The notes beneath the pieces were generated by a model. The model was not told the DNA's origin. It did no database searches and saw nothing but the letters and a program-made list of their open reading frames with translations. From assembly GCA_015680685.1 (NCBI GenBank), contig MNCI01013895.1, forward strand, positions 1,942,668 to 2,006,667: a DNA stretch of 64,000 nucleotides, given 5' to 3'. This DNA is from Gnetum montanum (taxonomy: Eukaryota > Streptophyta > Gnetopsida > Gnetales > Gnetaceae). The position numbers were made by a program, and so were the translations under genes. Below, one piece after another: positions 11,190 to 22,616 of the stretch (position 1 is the stretch's first letter; each line of letters begins with the position of its first letter).

Positions 11190-11690
11190 GTGGCTACTGT
11201 GTATAGACACTGTTGAATATTAACTTCTTGCACACACTGATTGCATGCCTTAATATATGTGCTTTTGAAGGACCAAATCTTTTGCACACAATTGCACCCA
11301 TTGTTGTTGTACGTGATGCATGGAATAAGCTTCTCCTCAATTTTCCTAACTCAGTCTCCTTAGATATTTCAAGAGATAGGTCCCTTATACCCATTTGCGC
11401 ATCAAGCATGCTTAACCAAGCCCTTCCCATGATGATGGGAAAGTCACTTTTGTAGTTTTCCACCTTGATTACCAGAAAATTAGTAGGATAGGACCATCCA
11501 TAAATAATGGTCACAATGTCCCCTACTAATCCCAAAGGGACCATAATCAATTGATCTGCTAATTCTAAATGGATGTTGCTCTTCTTAGGAGGTGGTAAGT
11601 TCTAGGCTTTCTACATATCATGGGAGATGAGGTTAACTCTAGAACTAGAGTTAAGAAGAGCCTTACATGGCTCTTGTCCTACAATTTGTA
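11190..11690 (-). pseudogene. Element A aspartic protease (decayed)
   Basis: Retroelement aspartic protease, which would mature the gag-pol polyprotein. The active-site region reads EPCKALLNSSSRVNLIS on the minus strand (about 11690-11630), so the catalytic Asp of the usual D-S/T-G is Asn. The flap and C-terminal wing follow as VPLGLVGDIVTI, SYPTNFLVIKV and FPIIMGRAWLSMLDA (11194-11550), matching elements B (53887-54177) and C (41607-41760). Upstream 11700-12440 is a Pro/Gly-rich, low-complexity gag-pol linker. Confidence 0.85.
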
Positions 11691-12439
11691 GAAAGATGAG
11701 TAGACTTCTTAGATCGGATCCTTTTGTAGGAAGGTTGCAGCCTTGATCCAGTCAGAAACAACATGAGTTAGCATTACAATGTGGATCCTAAGTGGCACTT
11801 GGTTTGAAGGATGCTTGAAGGTATTTGATGCAGTGGATGAGAGTACTGGAGATACAAGGTGATCGGCTAGAGTAGTTTGTGAGGGCTGGAGAGGAATCTT
11901 GGGCTGAAAAAAAGGTCACTTCCTTGATCAATTATCTAAACCATTTGGTTGAAAAACTAGTTGTGAGTGTACAGCCCTTATAGCATTTCGTTGCTGTGGC
12001 TATGGAGGAATTTCACCTTGCATGGATGGAGGAGGAGGTAACTTAGTTAAAGGTGGAGGTGGAGGTGTAGGTGCAAAGGGATGTGGAGGATGATAAGAAT
12101 ACTAATATGGGTTTTCCCCTTGAGTAGATGGTGAATGTGTTCGGTGGTATTCCAAAGGGTAATAGTGATGTTGGAATGATGCATGACTTGCCAAACTTCT
12201 AGGGGAGATGATGTTGTTGAACATAGTACCCATATGGATCTGGTTGCCTATAACGATATTGTTGTCTTGGCAGTGGCATTCCCCACAATTGTGGTTGGTA
12301 CCACTATTTGTACTGTTCATAAGGTTATGGAGGAGTTTCACTTGGGTAGTAAGCTTGTTGTTGCTGGTGAAACTATCTTGAATTGTCTTGAGGGTAAGGC
12401 AGTCATCTTGGAGCTTGCCTACATGCTAGGCAAGGGTTC

Positions 12440-14257
12440 AATGTGTACACTCTAGACTCTTGTAAGTGTGACACCACAGGGAAACATCCCTTTGGATGTT
12501 CATATTGATAGATGTCACATTTGGTTTCATCATTAGAGTCAGACTCCACAACTTCCTCTACTATAGCAACTTTGCCCTTACTTTTTTGGTAGGCACATTT
12601 AGCTTCTTTTCACTGTCTATTATTACGATCACTACTTTGCTCTTTAGATTCTTCAACAATCTTCAAAGTAGTTTGAAACTTTACATCCAAAGAGTTCCAT
12701 AACTTGTCAACCTTGGCTAAAATGTTAGAAATAGATTTTTGGATAGGCAAGGTTTTTCTATTCACCACTTCATCAAGTGGTGACTTCTCCTTATTACAAA
12801 ATTGGACCTCTCATTTTCTAATGGATGGATCCCTATTGTATTCTTTAGCACTCTCCCTTTTCTATAACTCACCTTCTTCTTTTGCTACATACTCAATTAG
12901 CCTTTGGATTTGATGAGCTCTCATTTCAAACAACCTCCCTTGGGCATTCACCCCAAGGGTTCTTCTTATTTCTTCTTTGAGCCCATCTATGATGTGGTGA
13001 AGTTATTCTGTCTGAAAGTAACCATGGCTAGGACATCTATGTAAGAGTGAATAGTATTAGCCCATGGTGGCATACAAGGGTTCATGTGCTTCTTGTTTCC
13101 AGCCTTGGACTTGCCTTCTCAGATTAGACACTTTAGAGTACGTTTGATATTTATCATTGAATAGTTCTAACATGGTACTCCATCTTTAGATAGATTCCGT
13201 TTCTAAGGACTAGTACCAACTTTCAACTTCCTTAATGAGTGTCCTTGGAAAAAGCTTGAGTTTCTACCACTCGTTCTCAATGTTTTATAAGGCATAAGCA
13301 TCTTGAAAAGCTTGCAGATGTGTCTACGGATTAGAATTGTATCCCCATTCACATTTGGGATATTGTTCACATCTAGATGCTTGATTTGACTATCCTTATA
13401 TGCCTAGTTGGAATTCTTACTGCCTCTGCAATGTTAAGCATACGTCGAGTTACCAGTAAAGGTTCATCATCATTGTTGTGTTGATGATGCCGATGATGGT
13501 TTCGGCCACCCCTTCGGTTTTGGTGGCCTTCATAGTCATTATTATTTCATTGATCACCTTCATCATAGTTGTTTTGATGGTGGCTTTTATGAGAACTATT
13601 AGATGAAGAGGAATGTTCAAAATTAGATGAAGAGGATGAAGAGGAAGACAAATTGCCACCACCACTGTAGTGTCTGCCACCACTCTTATGCTTTTTACAA
13701 TATCCATCATTAGATCCCTTGTTATTGCGATGTTTACTCAAGTCCGTACCTTGGTTATCACTCTTCCTTGAATCCAATTTATGAATAGTTGATCATAGGG
13801 TCAAGTTCACATCCTCACCATCATTAGCAGGGGGTGGAGATTCTTCATGTTGAGAACCTTCCAAGGGAGGATCCTCATTGTCCTCTTGATCTAGTAGGAA
13901 CAAGGAGTTAGTGTAATGTTTCCCCTTTATGGCTTAATGGAGTCTCTCTTGATGTTTTTCTCACTTACATTGTATTTCAGTGGGATGATAGTTTTGAGTG
14001 TCATATCCATCCATAACATACTCTTCATGAAGATCTGCTATGCCCAACTTCTTAAGGGTTTTAATTAGCATTCTTGGCATAGATCTATTGGGGGGAAAAA
14101 TGACGTTGCCCTCCATATCACACCATTGCATTTGTTCATCCTGATGTAGGATTAAGATGAAATTCGGCACAAACTCATCTAGATGAGTGTATACCACCTT
14201 GCATTCTTGTGGGATTGGTAGTTTAGTATCGTCATGCTTACGGGAAGAAGAAGACAT
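12440..14257 (-). pseudogene. Element A gag (decayed)
   Basis: Capsid/nucleocapsid polyprotein. ATG at 14257 gives MSSSSRK; an in-frame ATG at 14269 is the alternative. The N-terminal piece (13961-14269) has EFVPNFILILHQDEQMQWCD, shared with the same place in B and C. A Ser/His/Asn/Gly low-complexity stretch (13550-13780) follows, then the capsid-like core (about 13330-12900) with LKLFP, a W..SLE and LFNDKYQTYSKV. A degenerate zinc knuckle lies near 12500 (CDIYQYEHPKGCF; element C has CEICQYDHPKGCC). Many stops. Confidence 0.85.
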
Positions 14258-14392
14258 TTTGTAAAACAAAATGAAATTGTCAGTGTGCTTTTGTAATTTA
14301 TGTATAGTGGGAATGTTATTGACTTTTAAGTTTGTACAACGATATTAGTGGTATCCACTTAGACCTAAATAACGCGCATTCCACAAATAAAG

Positions 14393-14410
14393 TCCCCAGA
14401 AACAATGCCA
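14393..14410 (-). other. Primer-binding site of element A
   Basis: The minus strand reads TGGCATTGTTTCTGGGGA, one base from the 5' LTR. The tRNA-Asp primer site widely reported for Athila-like elements, TGGCGCCGTTGCCGGGGA, matches at 13 of 18 positions; four of the five differences are C-to-T or G-to-A. Confidence 0.65.
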
Positions 14411-14411
14411 A

Positions 14412-15350
14412 TGATGAGCAGCGAGGTAGTCCTACGTCCAACCATACGATTCATGAAGCATTCACGCACGACTTGGTTGAATTTTGCAGACTTTATTGTT
14501 TCTAGTGCACTGGCCCTTTAGGAAGTGAATCTAACCTTAAAGTTAATTATTTTCCTCCCAATTACACTTGTGATGTTCGTTGGTATGGTTAAGTGTAACT
14601 ATGACATTTGATTTTTATCATTTTGTATTTTATGTTTTGGGTGATCGAAATGTAGGTAAAAGGAATTTGATTAACTAATTTAAATTAATTAATTAACTAC
14701 TATTTAACTAATCCTAACATAAGTATCTATTCCCACTTTCTGTACACATCCTAAACCCATGTACTGCTAGGTGACCAAATGCTACACTACTGGGCGTACC
14801 AAGTGATAACGTTGTTGGGATTACCAAGTGAATACATGCTATGCTCAAAGCAGTCGTACTTATGTATTTAATCTATCTAGCTTAATTATCTCATTAACTC
14901 AATTGTTGGAAAATAATTGTGAAATAATCAAGAATAATTAATAAATAATTGAAAACATTCAATGCATAAATAAAAGAACTAATCTATTCAAGGTGTTGCA
15001 AGGTTGATCAAAAAGCTCATCTTTATTGCTGCACACACTGTCATGATGAGGTACAACAATGCTTGAATAAGGATCCATACACTCAATGACTCTTGCTACA
15101 GGCACTTAGAAAAAAAATTCTAACTTTTGAATGGAAAAAATGCAAGAGCTTTGCTACTACTGAAATCTTGACTCCTATAAATGTGATGGATAGGCGTGTA
15201 TTTATAGGTGATAGATAGACACTACGTCAATGAGGCATCATCAACGCAGGTCAAGATGTGTTGATGGGGTATCATGGACGAGGCCTCGTCAATGCAGTCA
15301 GCTGCGACGACGAGGCCTCATCAATGCAACCAACCAACGACGATGCATCA
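14412..15350 (-). repeat. 5' LTR of element A
   Basis: Runs from TGATGAGCAGCGAGG to GATGCATCA on the plus strand. A TATA box (TATTTATA on plus) lies at 15199-15206, with U3 beyond it holding GAGGCCTC units at 15278-15325. It pairs with 1753-2697 throughout. Confidence 0.92.
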
Positions 15351-15355
15351 CAATG

Positions 15356-15780
15356 CTTCTACTTTTACAAAAATAAGGCATATTCATTGGCCTCTCATTT
15401 GATTATTCATGCTCTTAATGTCTTCTTTGAAATATGGAAATTTCATTTACTCACTACTTTTTTAGCTAGGTCCTTTGAAGTTCTTAGTCTTAGTGTAGCT
15501 CATATTTACATGGTTCTTTCCTTTTTTGTTATGTTGGAGTCTCACCTTTATTTTGTGCTCCCCTTATGGATGTATTATAGCATTTTTTGTTTATAATAGA
15601 TTTTATTTTTGGGGTTCAATACCCCCTTCCTTGTTTTAATAATAATTAATATTATAAGAATGAATTCATGCAACTATTCTACTTCATCATACATGTTACC
15701 ACTAATGTTTTTTAAGTAAAATTTGAGTTTTAGTTTTACATTATTTTCTCAAGTTACACACCTTGAGAGAGAAAAGCATG
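15356..15780. repeat. Host paralogous block, copy 1, right half
   Basis: Matches 21535-21880: shared ATGGTTCTTTCCTTTTTTG, TTTTTTGTTTATAATAGATT, GGGGTTCAA, TAATAATTAATATTATA and CATACATGTTACCACTAATG in the same order. It continues the block at 1002-1747, so element A lies inside it. A 112-codon ORF (15258-15596) straddles the LTR boundary and is not believable as a gene. Confidence 0.8.
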
Positions 15781-16342
15781 CAATTTCTTTAGGTATTGGA
15801 AACCAAAATAATTGTAATATAGGTACACATCAAGATAGATAGATAGTCCAATTAGAACTTTATAACTCAGTATTGTCTACTAGAACGCATTACCACTAAG
15901 TTGACACCTTATTGTTTCTAGTAATTTTTATTATAATATAATAACTCAATTCATTCTCCTTTGTGAATTGTCGAATCTTCATTACTTTTGATTTATTAAT
16001 TTAATTTTAGAGCACATAAGTTATATATATATATATTTGTTATCTACTTTATAATTTAATATTTCATAAGTTAAGAGTTAAGGTAAGCTTTTGCTCATTC
16101 ATATACTTTCCCATGCTTAACTCCATAAGCATTGAGCCTCTACATAGGGATCCAAATTGCAACTATTTAAAAAAAAATTCAAAAACTGATTAAAGTTAAT
16201 GCTTACACTTATCATTAGCAAAAATAGTGCAATATTTATTTAATTGATTTTAAATTAAAGAAAACTATCCTAATGACATTGTTAGATGTTATATCATTTA
16301 ATTATTCTATGTAAATATAATTTAGTTTTTGGTTGGCTACAT
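15781..16342. other. AT-rich intergenic stretch
   Basis: No ORF or recognisable repeat, apart from a short (TA)n run at 16024-16036. It ends with TACAT (16338-16342), the left target duplication of the following solo LTR. Confidence 0.5.
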
Positions 16343-17414
16343 TGACGCTTTAGTATTAGCATTGTTGTAGGGTCTAGTGCATTACCACATTAGCAATGAT
16401 ATAGTGCTAATAAATGCCTATATAAATGCATCACCAACCACATTTATGACATTTTTTGATCATTCATTGTAACTAGACCTTGTTAGTTTGTTTTTTTAGC
16501 AATTAGAACAATCAATGAGTGCCTACAACATGAAGTTAACTTAATTAAAGGAATTTTATTTAAGTGATCATATACCTAGATACATCTTCATGAACAACAA
16601 TAATATTGAACTTGATTTACCTTCATTGTAACACATTGTTATGCACTTAGATTAATCTTTTAATTTTGAACATATGATAGTTATGGTAGAATAAATATGA
16701 CTGGTTTTATGCATAACATGTATCATTTATTAATCCTAGCAGTGCTTTTACTTAGTACACCTAATAATTTCTTTAAATCATTTTTAATTATTTTTCCCAT
16801 GTCTTTTTTGGTCTTCCTTTCAATGGTTTTCCTAGAACAATGATGTAGCAAGCTTTGTTTATAGGCTCATTGTATGATTTTCTTTGCTCATGTCCATATT
16901 ATATAAGCTTCTATTATTGTAGCTTATCTAAAATAAAAGTCACTTCAAGTCTTCCTCTAATGTTTGTATTATATAGTTTATCTCTTTTTGTAACATTTAA
17001 CGTGTATCAAAGTACTCACATTTCTACCATATTGATTTGTTGTTCATGCTTCTTTTGCATTACCTAACATTTAGCACCATATAAGATAGTAGACCTTAAT
17101 GTGAGTGTGGGATGTGTATGACAAACAAGGATAAGACGTTTATCACTTAGGATAGCTTAGCCTTAATTCTTGATTAGGTTTTAATATTTTAATTATATTT
17201 TAGTTATGGTCCTATAATATCATTCATCATACACCTCAATTATTCTTAACCATATGCACTAAAGGCCACATGAGTATAATTGGGAAGATAGTGATCTACA
17301 ATCATGTTTAACTATCTAGGTACCATGCTACTTCAATCCATGGAATATAATCAAGTCATGCATGAATGCTTCTAATTTATATGATTGGGCATATGGGACA
17401 CTTGCCACTTAGCA
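16343..17414 (+). mobile_element. Solo LTR (element G-like subfamily) carrying a LINE insertion
   Basis: TACAT occurs at 16338-16342 and exactly again at 17415-17419. Inside, TATATAAA (16419-16426), the CAATGAGTGCCTACAAC block, AAGTGATCATATACCT and a 'aattgggaagat' U5 block match the 58910-59759 LTR in order. The left tip TGACGC and right tip TTAGCA are worn. The copy is lengthened by the LINE piece at 16770-17098. Confidence 0.7.
16770..17098 (-). pseudogene. RTE-type LINE fragment (C-terminal end of reverse transcriptase ORF)
   Basis: On the minus strand the frame reads LYGAKC, then KKHEQQINMVEM, a TKRDKLYNTNIRGRLEV segment, YGHEQRKS and KGRPKKTWEK. This is the characteristic tail of plant RTE-clade non-LTR retrotransposons, where the consensus order is LYGAECW, H..K..VAEMRMLRW, G.TR.DKIRNE.IR, WFGHVQRR, then GRP..TW. 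Several stops; only about 100 codons remain. It interrupts the host solo LTR between its 'acttagtacacc' block and its 'gggatgtgtatgac' block. Confidence 0.82.
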
Positions 17415-18480
17415 TACATATTTACAATTAGAAGATAACTAAACCACTTTTCATTGACTCGTCATTATTATGATAAATGTCAAATTAATTGAATTTAAGA
17501 TTATATTCATGAATATGTAAATGTATGGGACATAGGCATAATATGTGTCTTTTATTGAAATGATAAAGAATAACTTTATGAACTTGTCTTGAATATTAAT
17601 GAATGGCCTCTTGGTCAAAATTAGAAGTCTTAATATCAATAGAACTTCTTTTCGGGTCCGACACCCGCCCAAAATTAGAAGTCTTGAGTGGCTTATTTAT
17701 TTAAAAATAAATATTGTATACCAAGTTTTTTTTTGTCAAATCTAATGTATTAGTAAAAGTAACATGAGTATTGTTAAGGTTTAGTAGTGGTTGAACTTTA
17801 TTATTTCCAAAGAAAAAGAGAAAAATATCTTTTGGAAAAATATTAAAATAAAAAATTCAAAATAAGAAAACTTAAAAAAATAAAAAAACTAGGATGAATT
17901 TTAGAAATAAACATGACATAGTAAGTTTAAAAAAGAAGTGATGTCCCTAATAAATAAAATATCATTACAAGAGATTATGTTACATCTAAATATTATTCAG
18001 CGTTAGTGGATTATTCTATGTAGGAGTGTAATTAGTAGTTCGCCTCTTGATCAAAAGTAGAAGACGATCAAAAGTAGTAATAAGAAAAATCTAAAATAAA
18101 AAATAATTTAAAAAATTATATGAATCTTAAAAATAAATAATGTATACCAAGTTTTATCAAAGTAAAATAAGCGAAATCTAAAATTAAAAATAATTTTAAA
18201 AAAATTGAATGAATCTTAAAAACAAATAATGTATAACAAGTTTTTTTTAAAAGTAATTACCAAATCTAATGTAGCAGTGAAAGTAAGATGGCGAATTGAA
18301 TAGGGATGTTTGCTGTTAAAGTTTAGTAAAAGTTGAATTTTGTTATTTCTAAAAACAATTTTTTTAAATAAATATTAAAATAAAAAAATTCAATAACTTA
18401 GTAAAATAAAAAACTAAGATGAATTTTAGAAATAAACACCGTCAGTAAGCTTTAACGTAGAAACAATTAAACATAAATAA
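17415..18480. repeat. AT-rich region with a degenerate direct duplication
   Basis: 17690-17945 and 18225-18460 share GATGAATTTTAGAAATAAAC, an AATATTAAAATAAAAAATTC-like stretch, the 'gtttagtagtggttgaa' pattern and a TATTTCTAAA-type block. A partial third copy lies at 18100-18225 (AATAATGTATACCAAGTTTT). CCTCTTGGTCAAAATTAGAAG-like stretches recur at 17603, 17669 and 18040. No gene. Confidence 0.6.
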
Positions 18481-18505
18481 GGGAGCGTGGTTCATAGAAT
18501 ATGAC

Positions 18506-18868
18506 GTGACTTGCAGAATCACTGAAACAAGATTTGCAGGAAAGAATGAGTCAGCAGAGGAGTTAGCGGAGGAGGATCCTGAATCATGGTGCCTCATATA
18601 TCATTCCTGGCCTTCTGTTGAATGCTTGGCTAGGGTTTCGAGGATCCATTATCGTACATTAACTCAGGTGTCCAAGAAATGGAAAAACCTTGTCATCGAT
18701 TCTGAATCGGAAGTTGCTCACCACAGATCTGAACATGGGTTACATGAATATTCTATGTTATTGATAGATGAACCTACTGAAAAACAGTCCCTCACCACAA
18801 GTGACAATTCGAGAACTTTTCTTGCCATCAGGTACCCTCATCACAAAGAAATTCACCCCAATGAATGA
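18506..18868 (+). pseudogene. F-box (kelch-type) gene fragment
   Basis: This is an open frame of 120 codons ending in TGA. It has no in-frame ATG near its start (the open frame can be entered only at a GTG), so it is a fragment or an internal exon. A TTTGCAG|GAA at 18534-18540 could be a splice acceptor. Residues about 31-80 read CLARVSRIHYRTLTQVSKKW then NLVID and HHRSEHGLHE. This fits the plant F-box pattern of F-box/kelch proteins (L.CL.RVP...H..L..V.K.WR.L..S..F...R...G). Kelch repeats that should follow are absent. F-box proteins recruit substrates to SCF ubiquitin ligases. It is the only host-gene-like coding sequence in the window, and base composition here is less AT-rich than its surroundings. 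Confidence 0.5.
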
Positions 18869-20828
18869 CAGATTTTGGCCAAGCTCGTCATACTGGTCAT
18901 ACTTGGTTCATTATTTATTCTACAAATTTAGTCATTAGATTTTTTTTTCCAAAAAAAATTCCGTACTAAATTATAAAGTTAACCCTTTTTTCTGGGTGTT
19001 CCAAGGTTATTTAAAACCTTGGTATGTCTTTCATAATTTCCAATAAAATTTTGTCTGAATCTGTACATACACATTGAAATGGTCTCCTTGCCTCGTCTGG
19101 TATTATTCTTGCATTTTTAGTTAATCTTATCTATCTTCTTCTCCTGTTCTGAATCTTACGAGAAACTTCATTTCTTTGTTAAGTGGCAAGCAAGCAATCG
19201 AGATCGCCGCATGACACATAGACCACAGAAAACAAGGGAGTAGGAATGAATAAACAAACACACGGAAATCATGAAAGAGCTACTTTGGTAACCGAAGGCT
19301 GAAGGGCCAAGTTTGGGTAATACGGAGAGGGGACAGGGCGAAGAAAACATTGCATTTGCATGGATTCGCCTGCCTTTGGGAGCGTCAAAGGTTCCGCCAT
19401 GACTCACACATTCACGCGTGTTGTTTATTGTTCATTGCTGATTTTTGCTCTTTTTCTTATATCTCTCTGCCGAAAAAAGAAAAAACAAAACAGGGTCCTC
19501 GTCATGGGTCATCAGCTATGAAGATGATGACGGATGGATGCTTGTTCAACCTTTTTCAAAAATCTCTTTTTCAAAAATCTGTTTGCTTATGAGGCAACGA
19601 AGCCCAGCAGCACATGGCCAATGGCCATATGCATGCTCATGATGCTCTGTTTTTACTTTCCCCCTTCATCATGACTAGTGCCCATTCCTTGAGTCAGAAA
19701 GGTTTTTGGTGAGTTACTGGGCTGTGCCTTAGTTAAGTTAAGTTGTGTCTTCTTATAATGTTGTCTTCAGCGTTACTCACAGGTTGTCGTGGAACAAAAG
19801 TATTAGGAAATGTGATTTGTTATAAATTTGGTTGAAGCTTGAGGCCTAGTTGCAATAAATGCAATGGATTGTGAATGTTTTGCATTTTCCGTTTCCTATT
19901 TCTGCAATGGAAACCCATTTCGAAACCCGGTTGCTGTAGGTGTTTACTGTTACTGGGATGTTAATATATTTTTCTGACAAAACTGAAAGGTCTTCCCATA
20001 GTTATTTCCCCATAAACCATCATTTCTTTCATAATATATGAGTTATATTAGTAGTTCTCTTTCCATGTATAATTTCTGTTTCATTTTTGACATGTCATGG
20101 AAATATTCAAATTCTTCTAAATTATTGTTTGGATTCTTTATGCCAATTCTTTTCTGCAACCTTTTCCTTGACCGTTTTCCATTGGGTTTCGGTCAGGTTT
20201 CTGGTAACTATGGCTTGAGGCTTAATTTGATTCCTGGAAAGATTGAATTGAGTAACAAAAGGATTTCATTTTATTTCTGTGATTTTGGTTGTTGCAGAAA
20301 TTATATGTTTGGCTGGATTATGGCTCTTGAGTAAGGAAATGGGTTGGATGGCCTCCATACCTTTGCAAATTTTCTTGCTTCAGGTTAATGGTGATATTGT
20401 AATTTTCTGTGTAATTTTTAAACATTACCAATATTTTAAATTTACATGTACTTGTTCTATATTCTTCAATGTTTTTTTATGATATATGAGATTTAATTTT
20501 AAAAAAACTAATATATTTAAATTTTCTCTATCACGTCCCCGGCTACAAACCCCGTACCCACTTTTTCTTGAGGTACCCAAACATGTTTAGAATCATGAAT
20601 CCTTGATTCCTCACTTCCATGAATTGGATTCTTTTGATGCATCGGTTGAAACTGATGCAGTTGTAGCTGTTGGGCAAGCCAGGTACGAGTTGTTTGAGGC
20701 TGATAATAGTGGTAATAGTGTATTGTGCTATCTGCAGTTATATCTTACTGAACAAGAAGAAGAAGAAGCAGCAGCATCGTTGGTTTTAGAGGTTGAATAA
20801 TCTTGTAACTGCGGCGGTTCTATTGTCA
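18869..20828. other. Unassigned low-copy-looking region downstream of the F-box fragment
   Basis: Composition resembles genic noncoding DNA. Small ORFs at 19168-19407, 19350-19642 and 20038-20334 show no recognisable family. A 65-codon ORF at 20603-20800 (acidic, with an EEEEAAA run near its end) sits just upstream of the paralogous block and could be a last exon, but nothing identifies it. Possible splice acceptors (GTTGCAG at about 20292) are not enough to build a gene model. Confidence 0.3.
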
Positions 20829-21880
20829 CGATATCTTTTAGCTTTTCCTGAAAAGTGCCTCTGATAAGATGGGTTATTTAGCATCTTTATCTCGCTTTTG
20901 GATACAGTAATGTTTGGTTTGTTAATTTTTGGGATTTGCAGAACAGAGAATCACTGATTAGAATGTAGTTAGTTTTGTCAGCGAACTGCAGCATTCAATT
21001 CCATTTGTTCTTGGTTTAGTTGTGGAGGAGCTTTTTAAATGAAATCCTGCATGATATTTAAAGCTGGGTTCTGGTTGTGGTTATTTTGCCATCCTATATG
21101 TTGTGAATGTGTTTAAGATGCCAAAGCTCATTAACAGCAGATCTGAAAGTTCGATATTATTATAGGATGTGGATACGAGTTGAGAAAGAATGGGTATGTG
21201 AAATTTCTTACTTAAAATTTATGTTATGCGTTTTAACACCAGCTGCTATTTGATGAATTGAAGGGTAACATATGTTTGAAAAGTTTATTCAGGTATGTGT
21301 AAACGATAAACGCAATGTAATTTATCACTACTCATACATTTTAATTTTAAGTATATCGTTATTCAGTTTTTTATTACGATAGAAGTTTACTTGTCCTATT
21401 ATTATTAGTTTTAATGTAGGTATTTGATTAAGATTCAATTATCTTTAGCATATTAACTTATGTAAGTATCAAATAAGCATATTTGTATGGTGTTTGATTT
21501 ATAGAGGTTTGCCTTTGAGTATTTACTAGCGTTTCATTTGAGTATTCATGTTTTTATAATATGGCAAATTCATTTATTCATTGCTTTTTAATGCATTCCT
21601 TTGAAATTCTTGATCTTAATGCAACTCATATTTGTATGGTTCTTTCCTTTTTTGATATGCTGGAGTTTCACCTATATTAAGTGCTCCTCTCAATTATAGA
21701 ATTTTTTGTTTATAATAGATTTTAGTTGTGGGGTTCAACATAGCCTTCCATATTTTAATAATTTTAATAATAATTAATATTATAGAAATAGATGAATGCA
21801 AGTATTCTACTTCACCATACATGTTACCACTAATGTTTAGTAAAATTGAAGTTTTAGGTCTACTTTATTTTCTCATCTTT
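20829..21880. repeat. Host paralogous block, copy 2 (uninterrupted)
   Basis: Continuous counterpart of 1002-1747 plus 15356-15780, with no LTR element at the equivalent point (about 21470-21535). It therefore serves as an empty-site reference for element A. No convincing coding sequence. Confidence 0.8.
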
Positions 21881-22264
21881 TTAAAATATTGTCTTCAACA
21901 TTTTTAACATGTTTTGAGCTTTTTTTTTTGTTTTGGAATAAACATGGGGCTAGTAATACAACCCTCTCACCACATTGGATAATTGCAACCCACTAAACAT
22001 AGTGTTCCACGACAAGCTTAAGCCATTACATAAGGGAGGTAGGAATTATGATGAATATACTACAACCTTGGTTGAAACATGTTTTGATTTTATCATTGGA
22101 TCAAAATTTTCAATATTCTATTTGTAACTATCATTGTTGATATCTTTTTGCTATTTTTATTATTCAAATAAAATGTTAAAAATCATTTCATTCAAAAACC
22201 TAGTAGCCATTTCAGCCCTCCCAGCCTGAGTAGGAAATTCAGAGTTGTGGCATCAAGGCAAACA
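21881..22264. other. Intergenic stretch, nothing recognised
   Basis: AT-rich with a T-run at 21921-21931. No ORF, repeat or RNA gene visible. Confidence 0.4.
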
Positions 22265-22615
22265 GGAAATGCAAGGAAGCCAAAGAGTCACTGTAGGGGA
22301 GTCAAATCTCTATTCGATTGATGCCCCCCCGACCCCTTTGCTTCCCATTCATCTCTTTGTATTCCCTCACGCACATGCACCACGTGCAGGGGAGCCAAAG
22401 AGTCACTGCAAGGGAGCTGAATTGTAATTTGATTGACACCCCCAACCCTTGGGCTCCCCATTCATCTCTTTGTATTCCCTCACGTGCATGCGCCACATGC
22501 AGGGGAGCCAAAGAGTCAGTGTAGGGGACCTGAATCTCTATTCGATTGATGCCCCCAACCCTTGGGCTTCCCATTCATCTCTTCATATTCCCTCACATGC
22601 ATGGCCCTGCCATGG
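22265..22615. repeat. Minisatellite of about 115-bp units, three copies
   Basis: AGCCAAAGAGTCA starts at 22278, 22393 and 22506 (spacings 115 and 113). Each unit then has a GATTGA(T/C)(G/A)CCCCC segment, CCCATTCATCTCTT and TATTCCCTCAC(G/A). The ORFs over it on both strands are repeat artefacts. Confidence 0.9.
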
Positions 22616-22616
22616 G

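Larger units (their letters stand above)
1753..15350 (-). mobile_element. Element A: full-length degenerate Ty3/gypsy (Athila-like) retrotransposon with extra 3' ORF
   Basis: Read on the minus strand the order is 5' LTR (14412-15350), primer-binding site, gag, protease, RT, RNase H, integrase, conserved noncoding block, extra ORF, polypurine tract, 3' LTR (1753-2697). It is flanked by CAACG (1748-1752) and CAATG (15351-15355), a 5-bp target duplication differing by one C-to-T change at a CpG. The domain order PR-RT-RH-INT is that of Ty3/gypsy, and no chromodomain is seen after integrase. The linker, RT and RNase H wording and the Asp-tRNA-like primer site fit the Athila/Tat side of the superfamily. 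All ORFs carry stops, so this copy cannot be autonomous. About 3.8 kb (roughly 2790-6600) replaces a ~0.8 kb segment found in sister elements C and D. Confidence 0.92.

Noticed and set aside
13450-13710. Met/Ile/Thr-rich ORF as a separate protein
   Set aside because: It is an alternate frame of the Ser/His-rich segment of gag.
15258-15596. 112-codon ORF
   Set aside because: It straddles the LTR end, the target duplication and host sequence, so it cannot be an ancestral gene.
19168-19642. Overlapping ORFs as exons of the F-box gene
   Set aside because: No kelch or other family pattern, and both strands are open by chance.
22245-22574. ORFs on both strands over the minisatellite
   Set aside because: Open frames follow from the repeat unit on both strands; no protein pattern.
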